Assembly: GCA_022574115.1 (NCBI GenBank)
Contig: JACZSS010000259.1
Location: 1 to 5,167, forward strand
Direction: 5' to 3'
Length of the DNA stretch: 5,167 nt
Source of the DNA: Candidatus Heimdallarchaeota archaeon
Lineage (GTDB): Archaea; Asgardarchaeota; Heimdallarchaeia; Heimdallarchaeales; Kariarchaeaceae
Each line of letters opens with the position of its first letter. The stretch's first letter is position 1. The position numbers and the translations under genes are program-made. The notes under the pieces were generated by a model. That model had not been told where the DNA came from. It saw only the letters and a list, made by a program, of their open reading frames with translations, and did not search any database. Below, piece by piece: positions 1 through 4,732 of the stretch.

Positions 1-1
1 G

Positions 2-334
2 ACTCATATCGAATCCATCGCTTCGGAATTCCTACACATAGTACACACGATTGATACATATGTCGGTCCGAACATTGATGCTGGTCTAAGAGGTTTGGGA
101 GCGTTTAGCAATGCGAACAAAGACTTTAGCATCTACGATAAGATGTGGTTTAACGCGGCAGGCGACTTCACGGCCCGTGGACAGTCATTAGGTGGTAATT
201 TTGTACCGATTATGGATGATGATACTGCCCGGATCCTAATTAAAGTCCGAGATCAGCTTGTAAAAGGTGGTTTATCATTAGACTCAACATGGGATGACTT
301 TTTGGGTTGGTGGTTTAAATACATAGGGACATAG
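2..334 (+). CDS. C-terminal part of an unrecognised protein (5' end outside the window)
   Basis: The frame is open from base 2 to the TAG at 332-334, giving 110 residues with no start inside that has to be used. A TTG at 95 could be read as a start, but the open frame continues through it to the window edge, so I treat this as the tail of a longer gene. The protein looks soluble and mixed in character. It starts with a hydrophobic helix-like stretch, has a Gly-rich middle around residues 50-65, an acidic patch MDDDTAR near residue 70, and an aromatic end with DDFLGWWFKYIGT. I see no signal peptide, membrane segment or metal motif, and I do not recognise the family. Ordinary-looking composition and a clean stop followed by an 88-bp spacer support a real gene. 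The LRR gene follows on the same strand, but nothing shows that they act together. Confidence 0.65.
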   Translation, partial: THIESIASEFLHIVHTIDTYVGPNIDAGLRGLGAFSNANKDFSIYDKMWFNAAGDFTARGQSLGGNFVPIMDDDTARILIKVRDQLVKGGLSLDSTWDDFLGWWFKYIGT

Positions 335-381
335 AAGTTACCTTATGATTTAAGCCACCACCATCGTATCCTTCCGATTCC

Positions 382-389
382 TTTATCTA
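382..389 (+). promoter_or_regulatory. Possible TATA element for the LRR gene
   Basis: TTTATCTA lies about 37 bases before the ATG at 423, inside the 88-bp gap after the upstream gene's stop. That spacing would suit an archaeal TATA box giving a leader of roughly ten bases. No Shine-Dalgarno sequence precedes the ATG, which fits a short-leader transcript. The match is weak and unsupported by conservation. Confidence 0.25.
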
Positions 390-422
390 GCAGGAACCCG
401 AACAATATTTGGTCGGAATACT

Positions 423-1268
423 ATGTTTGTTGATCCACACTCACTTGGTTATATTTACAGTGAGGACGACAGTCCTAAATTCATTGAAGTACTAAACCAC
501 GTAAATGCCTACCTCCGACTTATTGATGAATATTCATTATTTGAAGAAGGAAACCTCTTTCTAGACCCTAAACAAAACCATGTCGTTGGTGTCAGTCTTC
601 AATCTGCTAAATTTGCTGACTTTGATTTTCACAACATGCGCAAATGGTGTCAACAAGTCAGAGAAGTGCAATTAATCGTATCAGATCCGAGAGATTCCAA
701 GAGAATGAACAACTGGCTTACTGGTCTTAACATGAATGTTTTGGAAAACCTTACCAGTTTAAAGTTAGTTCTCAGACGTAAATTCGAGATGGAGGATAGC
801 CATTTGAACGTTATCGAAAATCTTTTGAGGAAATTTACCCAAGTCACCGAATTTTTAATCGAAATTCGTCCAGCGCAGCTGCAAGTTATTGATCAAATTA
901 GATTGCCTGATATCTTGGAATCTTGGATGAATCTCAAGGTATTGACCATAAAAGGGATCCATAACATCTCGATGGGATCCGAATTCGGACAATTACGTGG
1001 ATTGCTTAGCTTATCCCTGATCAACTGCGGGTTGAAAAGAATTCCCGCAAGTGTTTCATTGATGACCGGTCTGGAATTTCTGGATTTATCGGTCAATGAT
1101 ATTACGACGATTGATGTCTCTACCGACCTACCGAAGAATTTGTTAAACCTGTCCATTTATTCACCCTATAACCCGCCTGTTTTGATCAACGTCGACAAGA
1201 TCAAAAATAGTTGTTTATCGGTGCATCAAAACTCGCAGATGAACAGAATTATTCCAAGAAGAACTTGA
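423..1268 (+). CDS. Leucine-rich-repeat (LRR) protein, 281 residues
   Basis: A predicted cytoplasmic LRR protein; such domains form curved scaffolds for protein binding, and the partner here is unknown. The clearest repeats lie at about residues 160-183, 188-211, 212-236 and 237-257. The best is LEFLDLSVNDITTI at 217-230, matching the LxxLxLxxNxL pattern, preceded by LLSLSLINCGLKRIP at 194-208. Weaker repeat-like strands occur near 54-64, 78-86 and 106-117, so more of the chain may be degenerate LRR. Residues 1-50 are not LRR-like. I see no signal peptide, membrane segment or catalytic domain. The ATG at 423 is the only ATG in the frame after the stop at 351-353. The last 20 bases overlap the convergent GTPase relic. 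The C-terminal tail after the repeats (PRRT) is short, with no obvious capping domain, so the gene could itself be a shortened copy. Confidence 0.8.
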   Translation: MFVDPHSLGYIYSEDDSPKFIEVLNHVNAYLRLIDEYSLFEEGNLFLDPKQNHVVGVSLQSAKFADFDFHNMRKWCQQVREVQLIVSDPRDSKRMNNWLTGLNMNVLENLTSLKLVLRRKFEMEDSHLNVIENLLRKFTQVTEFLIEIRPAQLQVIDQIRLPDILESWMNLKVLTIKGIHNISMGSEFGQLRGLLSLSLINCGLKRIPASVSLMTGLEFLDLSVNDITTIDVSTDLPKNLLNLSIYSPYNPPVLINVDKIKNSCLSVHQNSQMNRIIPRRT

Positions 1269-1548
1269 TGTTTGGGTCGTTGATTAGATCATTCGAATCT
1301 TCACTAAAATTGAAAAGAATTGAGTGATCTACTGGAATGATTGGAGTGACTCCTACGATCGATCGACTCGGATGCTCTTGTAGAACTCTGAAGAACTGAC
1401 GGAGATCACCTATGATGCGTTAACGTTATCGGCATAGATCAATACAATGAGAGGACCACCTACACATTGAAATACGCAAAACTGCGAAATCTGATTGATC
1501 AGTCGCAGTCCTTGATATTTTCTTGTAATAGATTTGAACAATGGATTT
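1249..1548 (-). pseudogene. Decayed small GTPase (Srprb/Arf-like), C-terminal half
   Basis: The minus strand gives GTPase-like peptide only if two frame changes are allowed. Reading 5' to 3' on that strand: about 1548-1455 gives a segment with DQSDFAVLR, like the region after the switch II Gln; about 1455-1418 in another frame gives GPLIVLIYADNVNA, like the hydrophobic strand ending in the DAD/DST turn; 1419-1249 in a third frame gives GDLRQFFRVLQEHPS followed by SIVGVTP, like the helix and the strand leading to the G4 motif, ending at a TAA. In relatives the strand continues VGVTHxD, so the base-specificity motif is damaged (TPIIPVD). The N-terminal half with the P-loop is absent; the tetR upstream region starts there instead. 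This is a hand-made reconstruction. The family call rests on motif order rather than a search, and exact limits are uncertain. Confidence 0.5.
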
Positions 1549-1564
1549 ACTTAAATTACTTAAA
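1547..1564. repeat. Tandem 9-bp direct repeat TTACTTAAA x2
   Basis: TTACTTAAA occurs at 1547-1555 and again immediately at 1556-1564. It sits between the truncated end of the GTPase relic and the tetR start. It could be a regulator site, part of an AT-rich promoter, or a recombination scar. Two copies of an AT-rich 9-mer are only modest evidence. Confidence 0.55.
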
Positions 1565-1578
1565 ATGTTCATTGGCAA

Positions 1579-1590
1579 GTATAAAGTATA
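1579..1590 (+). promoter_or_regulatory. Possible TATA element for tetR
   Basis: GTATAAAGTATA is centred near 1584, about 45 bases before the tetR ATG at 1629. An archaeal start site some 26 bases downstream would leave a leader of about 20 bases containing the GAGG Shine-Dalgarno site at 1618-1621. The AT-rich repeat just upstream (1556-1565) is an alternative TATA region. Confidence 0.35.
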
Positions 1591-1605
1591 TTTTCGGGGG
1601 ATAAA

Positions 1606-1632
1606 ATGGTAAAAATTGAGGCAATAATATGA
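1606..1632 (+). other. Possible 8-codon upstream ORF overlapping the tetR start
   Basis: ATG at 1606 opens a short frame encoding MVKIEAII that stops with the TGA at 1630-1632, overlapping the tetR start in an ATGA junction. A GGGGG run lies just upstream (1596-1600). The geometry is that of a translationally coupled leader peptide, but a frame this short can arise by chance. If transcription starts near 1609, the ATG would not be in the message. Confidence 0.2.
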
Positions 1633-2189
1633 CTGATAAAAAATCAATAATCCTAGATACCAAAATAAGGATTATTGATGAACGATGTATCCACGATACG
1701 CCAATGTCGCTTATTGCATGAGAGGCTGGGGTAAGTATTGGAATCATTTATGTTTATTTTGCAAATAAGGAGGAGCTGATCTATAACCCTTATTGTCAAA
1801 TCAAAATCGAGAAAACCAAGGACCTCTTTAAAGATTTAAACAAATTTGGTGACTTGAGGAAAACGATGCTGAAAATATTTACGAACACATCAAAATATGC
1901 TATTAAATACCCTGACAAAATGAATTTTCTGGAATTGTATGATGATTTACCCCTCATCAAAGATGAGGTAAACGAACAGATTGATAAAATCGTTACACCG
2001 CTTGTTGAGTTAATAGAAATGAGTATGCAAAAGGGCGAAATTACTGAAATACCTCTTATGCTCTTTTTTTTGGTTACGATTGACGTTGCGATCACACTTG
2101 CAAAAAAACATGTGCAGAGGCTGATTACACTTTTGGATGAGTTCATGGATCAAACGTTTCGATTATGCTGTAAGGCAGTCAAAAGTTAG
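1629..2189 (+). pseudogene. TetR-family transcriptional regulator interrupted by an in-frame TGA
   Basis: TetR proteins are dimeric, usually repressors, with an N-terminal helix-turn-helix and a C-terminal ligand-binding domain. From the ATG at 1629 (GAGG 7 bases upstream) the frame gives a full-length product of 186 codons. Residues 7-51 follow the TetR_N pattern: helix 1, DTPMSLIA, then EAGVSIGIIYVYFANKEEL. Codon 31, where relatives usually have Lys or Arg before EAGVS, is TGA (1719-1721); an Arg CGA or AGA codon needs one change to become TGA. The Gly that normally precedes the first turn is Cys20, and the usual Thr or Ser after the recognition-helix Gly is Ile39, both fitting relaxed selection. 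From codon 32 to the TAG at 2187-2189 the frame is intact. Restart after the TGA would lose the DNA-binding part. A base-calling error is the main alternative. It lies 129 bases before ltrA on the same strand, the usual place for its target. Confidence 0.8.
1643..1679. repeat. Perfect 12-bp inverted repeat in the 5' end of tetR
   Basis: ATCAATAATCCT (1643-1654) and AGGATTATTGAT (1668-1679) are exact reverse complements separated by 13 bases. The hairpin would lie 14 bases into the tetR coding sequence, where it could hinder early translation, or it could act as a DNA operator. It falls on codons for helix 1 (SIILD and RIID), so part of the symmetry may come from Ile/Asp coding. Confidence 0.7.
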
Positions 2190-2211
2190 CCTTCTTGAGA
2201 CGGTAGAAGGA

Positions 2212-2322
2212 ATGATTGATCAGCGCGCTAAACAAACTGAGAATTGGTATCTTAAATTATATAATTCTGATATTTACCGAACCCAGGTTGAAGACAAATT
2301 AAGGAGGCTGATAATTGTTTGA
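2212..2322 (+). CDS. Possible 36-residue small ORF overlapping the ltrA start
   Basis: ATG at 2212 begins a frame of 36 residues, charged and helix-like (for example MIDQRAKQTENWYLKLYNSD), ending in the TGA at 2320-2322. The stop overlaps the ltrA TTG at 2319-2321 in a TTGA junction, the geometry of translational coupling. Against it: no well-spaced Shine-Dalgarno site (GAAGG abuts the ATG), no recognisable family, and the tetR-ltrA spacer is just the sort of place where a chance frame stays open. The same frame extends upstream into the tetR 3' end, so it could also be a frameshifted tetR tail, although tetR already ends at a natural length. Confidence 0.25.
   Translation: MIDQRAKQTENWYLKLYNSDIYRTQVEDKLRRLIIV
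2255..2266 (+). promoter_or_regulatory. Palindromic TATA-like element upstream of ltrA
   Basis: AATTATATAATT is a perfect 12-bp palindrome centred about 58 bases before the ltrA TTG. As a TATA box it would start a message near 2287 with a leader of about 30 bases, leaving room for the Shine-Dalgarno site at 2301-2307. It is flanked by AGAATT (2240-2245) and AATTCT (2263-2268), which extend the symmetry and may mark an operator. Confidence 0.4.
2301..2307 (+). promoter_or_regulatory. Strong Shine-Dalgarno site deciding the ltrA TTG start
   Basis: AAGGAGG lies 11 bases before TTG 2319. It is the strongest Shine-Dalgarno match in the window. There is no ATG or GTG in this frame between the in-frame stop at 2289-2291 and the conserved region of LtrA, so this site supports the TTG as start. 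The spacing is slightly long. Confidence 0.75.
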
Positions 2323-3548
2323 CTAAAGCATCGGGCACTTTTCGAGATTGGTGGCAATATCCAAGAAAATACGGGATTGATCCGGGTCATCGTCAAGTCA
2401 GTTTCTTAGAACTATTTTATGATTTAGTCTATGTGGTCGTAATAGCTGAACTTGGCCACACACTCTCAAAACATATCTCTTTGCAGGGTTTCCTCGAGTT
2501 TGCGTTTCTGTTCGTAATGGTGTGGTGGGCATGGTTTAACGGAAGTGCCTATCACGATTTTCATGGAAATAATGACATTCGAACACGTGTCTTTACTTTT
2601 CTTCAGATGGGAACCGTGGTCTCAATGGCAGTTTTTGCACATAATGCATTGGATGAAGGGGCGCAAGGTTTCTTTTTATCCTATGCTGCATTTCACTTGA
2701 TCCTGACCTACTTATGGTGGAGGACTGGTGTGCATGATCCAGACCACCGTCAGGCATCAAATCCATATTCATTCATTTTTTTGGTCGTGACCATTTTATT
2801 TGTAATTTCAGCTTTTGTCGAAGAACCCATTAATCAATACCTCTGGTTTAGTGCAATCATTCTCGGGATGGGACTTCCAGTTTTTTTAGTTCCTACAATG
2901 AGAAGAATGCGAGCAGAAATTGAGAGGACACAATTGATAAGCAATGCGGGTGTCGAAAGGTTTGGTCTGTTTACAATTATTGTATTAGGAGAAGTAATAG
3001 TTGGCGTTGTTCAGGGGGTTGCAGAAGTAGAAAATCTTGACATTAATGTAGGTATTACTGCTGTTCTTGGATTATTAATCGCTATTGGAATTTGGTGGCT
3101 ATACTTTGATTTAGTTTCCAACCGGCTACCAATAGAAAACTTGGGAAAGGCTTACAGTTGGATTTATCTCCATTTACCCTTATCCATGAGTATAACGGCC
3201 ATCGGTGCGGTTATGCTAAATATAGTCGAAGATTCAGATGAAAAATTAGCGCCAGGCGTTGTTTGGTTACTCAGTTGTGCGGTTGTAACGATCTTGTTTA
3301 CCATAATCCTTCTAATTCAGGTGATCCAGGTTCCTGCGATTTACAAAACTCTTTACCGAGCTATGAGCCTTCCAATCTTGTTTTCTATAACTGGAATTGG
3401 TATTTCAGGCTTTTTAATAGGTCAATCAGTTGATCCCATTGCGTTCCTGCTAACAATTGTATTTTTCCTGATGCTTCCGATTTTGTATGCTCTAAGATTG
3501 TGGATACGGGTAATCAGAACCGGTCAGACGATATCTTTACAAAACTGA
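2319..3548 (+). CDS. ltrA: LtrA-family (low temperature requirement protein A) membrane protein
   Basis: A 409-residue polytopic membrane protein of the LtrA family (Pfam PF06772), named for a Listeria gene needed for growth in the cold; its biochemical activity is not established. Family hallmarks seen: SFLELFYDLVYVV at 28-40 with the acidic ELFYD core, an HDFHG loop at 79-83, RFGLFTIIVLGEVI at 214-227, and WWLYFDLVSNR at 259-269. About 12 hydrophobic segments can be drawn, roughly 33-50, 57-73, 90-109, 117-133, 150-168, 175-192, 216-233, 244-264, 283-303, 312-338, 350-368 and 373-394. Length is usual for the family and no residue looks lost. TTG is chosen because of the AAGGAGG upstream and because nothing else in the frame precedes the conserved start. 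The TetR gene just before it may once have controlled it. It converges on the acetyltransferase gene. Confidence 0.9.
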   Translation: MTKASGTFRDWWQYPRKYGIDPGHRQVSFLELFYDLVYVVVIAELGHTLSKHISLQGFLEFAFLFVMVWWAWFNGSAYHDFHGNNDIRTRVFTFLQMGTVVSMAVFAHNALDEGAQGFFLSYAAFHLILTYLWWRTGVHDPDHRQASNPYSFIFLVVTILFVISAFVEEPINQYLWFSAIILGMGLPVFLVPTMRRMRAEIERTQLISNAGVERFGLFTIIVLGEVIVGVVQGVAEVENLDINVGITAVLGLLIAIGIWWLYFDLVSNRLPIENLGKAYSWIYLHLPLSMSITAIGAVMLNIVEDSDEKLAPGVVWLLSCAVVTILFTIILLIQVIQVPAIYKTLYRAMSLPILFSITGIGISGFLIGQSVDPIAFLLTIVFFLMLPILYALRLWIRVIRTGQTISLQN

Positions 3549-3606
3549 ACTCAGATATCGATAAACGATCACCGACTGATCTTCTAAAATGAATAAGTAC
3601 TAATTT
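3549..3606. terminator. Short convergent spacer, probable shared termination zone
   Basis: Only 58 bases separate the stops of the convergent ltrA and acetyltransferase genes, so transcripts of both must end here or run antisense. There is no strong GC stem-loop. TTTT at 3603-3606 on the plus strand and ATTTTAG-type T runs on the minus strand near 3585-3590 would suit weak oligo-T termination of the archaeal kind. Confidence 0.35.
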
Positions 3607-4116
3607 TCAAGAAAATGCATTATCATAGATCGCTTTGCCTTTAATTTCCTGAGTTATCCCCTCAATCAATTCTATTAACATCCAAGCTTCCGATGATACA
3701 TCCCACTGACAAGTAATTCCTTTGGGTTGGGCTTCAATAAAACCAAATTTCGGATAGAAATTCGGATGTCCTAGCACCACAACGAGTTTGTATTTTTTGG
3801 ATTTGCACTCTTCAATTCCCCTTCGAACGAGTTTAGAACCAATTTTTATATTTTGAAATTTTGGAGAAACTGACATCGGTCCGAGAGCAACGACATCGCT
3901 TGAATTGATGCCAAACCCTGTTTCAACTTTAATTGGACTAAATATAATATGGCCAACAATTTGACTGTCGACCACGGCGACAAGCGAAATTACATTTGGG
4001 GATGATCGTAATTTGGTAACAATAAGTGGCTCTGCTTCTGAATTGAAGGCTTGAAGGTTCACCTCATATACCTGATCGTAATCAGCTTCCATCTCGTTAC
4101 GGATGATGATTTCCAT
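3607..4116 (-). CDS. GNAT-family N-acetyltransferase (YhbS-like, COG3153 type)
   Basis: A 169-residue single-domain protein predicted to transfer an acetyl group from acetyl-CoA to an unknown amine. The order matches the YhbS-like group: an N-terminal IRNEMEADYDQVYEV helix, the strands VVDSQIVGHIIFSPIKV (48-64), VVALGPMSVSPKFQ (75-88), then VVVLGHPNFYPKFGF (112-126) and a C-terminal EAWMLIEL (143-150), ending AIYDNAF. The VLGHPxFYPKFGF signature is complete. The CoA pyrophosphate loop, usually Q/R-x-x-G-x-G/A, reads Q88-N-I-K91-I-G93, so the first Gly is Lys. This may weaken or alter CoA binding. The rest is well kept and the frame intact, so I call it a gene and not a pseudogene. Start: ATG with no Shine-Dalgarno site but a TATA element placed for a nearly leaderless message. 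It stands alone, divergent from the zinc-ribbon membrane gene. Confidence 0.88.
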   Translation of the reverse strand: MEIIIRNEMEADYDQVYEVNLQAFNSEAEPLIVTKLRSSPNVISLVAVVDSQIVGHIIFSPIKVETGFGINSSDVVALGPMSVSPKFQNIKIGSKLVRRGIEECKSKKYKLVVVLGHPNFYPKFGFIEAQPKGITCQWDVSSEAWMLIELIEGITQEIKGKAIYDNAFS

Positions 4117-4144
4117 TGTAGCATTTACTTAGGATGTTAAGGAA

Positions 4145-4152
4145 TTTTAAAA
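4145..4152 (-). promoter_or_regulatory. TATA element of the acetyltransferase gene
   Basis: TTTTAAAA is centred about 32 bases upstream of the ATG (first base 4116). With transcription starting some 26 bases downstream of the TATA centre, the leader would be only about five bases, a near-leaderless archaeal arrangement that explains the lack of a Shine-Dalgarno site. The motif is itself palindromic. Confidence 0.5.
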
Positions 4153-4256
4153 CATACATTGTTAGTGTAGGTAATCAACCCGGGAATAGCAAGTGTTTTG
4201 TTAAATATTCAAATTATTTTTCTTCATTGATCATTTCGGAAGTGCTACCCAATTAG

Positions 4257-4279
4257 TTGATATATTAGGTATATATCAA
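4257..4279. repeat. Perfect 9-bp inverted repeat TTGATATAT-N5-ATATATCAA
   Basis: The arms at 4257-4265 and 4271-4279 are exact reverse complements with TAGGT between them. Size and symmetry suit a dimeric regulator's operator. AT-rich arms make chance somewhat more likely. Confidence 0.6.
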
Positions 4280-4326
4280 GATTCCATGCAGATCAAAACT
4301 TGATTGTGAATTCCTTAAAATCACTT

Positions 4327-4346
4327 AATAGCATAGGTATGCTATT
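4327..4346. repeat. Perfect 9-bp inverted repeat AATAGCATA-GG-TATGCTATT
   Basis: The arms at 4327-4335 and 4338-4346 are exact reverse complements around a central GG. The arms include GC, so this is less likely to be chance than its neighbours. The two-base spacer favours a DNA operator over an RNA hairpin. The centre contains TAGGTAT, as in the palindrome at 4257-4279. Confidence 0.65.
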
Positions 4347-4447
4347 GAATACAATTAATAAATCCACTTCATTATAACAATGGAGTATAGGTTGCTTAAT
4401 TTGTTGAATTTGACCTGGCAGAGGATTTGAAGCCAATTATATCAACC

Positions 4448-4459
4448 TAGATATATCTA
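4448..4459. repeat. Perfect 12-bp palindrome TAGATATATCTA
   Basis: It is flanked by ACCTA at 4445-4449 (overlapping) and ACCTA at 4461-4465, the reverse complement of the TAGGT found inside the other two palindromes. Its GATATATC core resembles the GATATAT / ATATATC arms at 4257-4279. Possible binding site of the same factor. Confidence 0.5.
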
Positions 4460-4498
4460 AACCTAAAATATTGCGTTCTCAATCTATTTAAATTAGAA

Positions 4499-4585
4499 GA
4501 AAGTTAAGGTGAACCACTCTATTGTACGTAAATGCAGACCTTTCATTCAATATTCAATGCTGAATGGTTTGCAGATTTAACTTTC
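4499..4585. repeat. Nested inverted-repeat structure, possible structured RNA or mobile remnant
   Basis: Three stems nest within 87 bases. The outer stem pairs GAAAGTTAA (4499-4507) with TTAACTTTC (4577-4585), nine exact pairs. The middle stem pairs TGCAGACC (4533-4540) with GGTTTGCA (4566-4573), eight pairs including one G-T. The inner stem pairs ATTCA (4545-4549) with TGAAT (4561-4565) after a four-base bulge. No coding frame crosses it, and it matches no RNA family I know. The G-T pair would be allowed in RNA but not in a DNA cruciform, which slightly favours RNA. Confidence 0.45.
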
Positions 4586-4732
4586 ATGTTTTGACTGAGT
4601 GAGTTGTATATGGCTACATTTTAGGGTATTCAATGTTAGTGCTTATGTGTATCAGTAAATAATCCATCTAATAGAAACCAACTTATAATAAATGAGAATT
4701 CAGCTTCGCTCGGTGACAAAAAATTGTCCGAG

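Larger units (their letters stand above)
4117..4732. other. 616-bp divergent intergenic region rich in palindromes
   Basis: This spacer holds no open frame I can support on either strand. It is strongly AT-rich and contains the acetyltransferase promoter, three perfect palindromes (4257-4279, 4327-4346, 4448-4459), six TAGGT/ACCTA motifs between 4168 and 4465, and a nested inverted-repeat structure at 4499-4585. TATTCAATG occurs twice (4551-4559 and 4627-4635). No tRNA, rRNA or CRISPR pattern is present. Confidence 0.7.

Noticed and set aside
650..1156. Two minus-strand frames inside the LRR gene (650-847 and 893-1156)
   Set aside because: Both are shadows; the plus strand carries clear leucine-rich repeats.
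1345..1370. Small palindromes such as GGAGTGACTCC and CGATCGATCG
   Set aside because: They lie within the GTPase relic's coding-derived sequence, are short, and the loop is too small for an RNA hairpin.
1416..1604. Plus-strand open frame of 62 codons without ATG
   Set aside because: It has no start or Shine-Dalgarno site and is antisense to the GTPase relic, which explains its openness better.
1719..1721. TGA read as selenocysteine in TetR
   Set aside because: The usual residue at this place in TetR proteins is Lys or Arg, not Cys, and I saw no convincing recoding hairpin placed for it; nonsense mutation is simpler.
1796..2146. 116-residue minus-strand frame
   Set aside because: It is antisense to the intact C-terminal part of the TetR gene and its product is low-complexity Ser/Ile-rich.
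4380..4430. 16-residue frame MEYRLLNLLNLTWQRI in the intergenic region
   Set aside because: It has no ribosome-binding site, lies far from the downstream gene, and is within chance length for AT-rich DNA.
4117..4732. tRNA, box C/D RNA or CRISPR array in the spacer
   Set aside because: I found no T-loop consensus, no paired C and D boxes, and no regularly spaced identical repeats.
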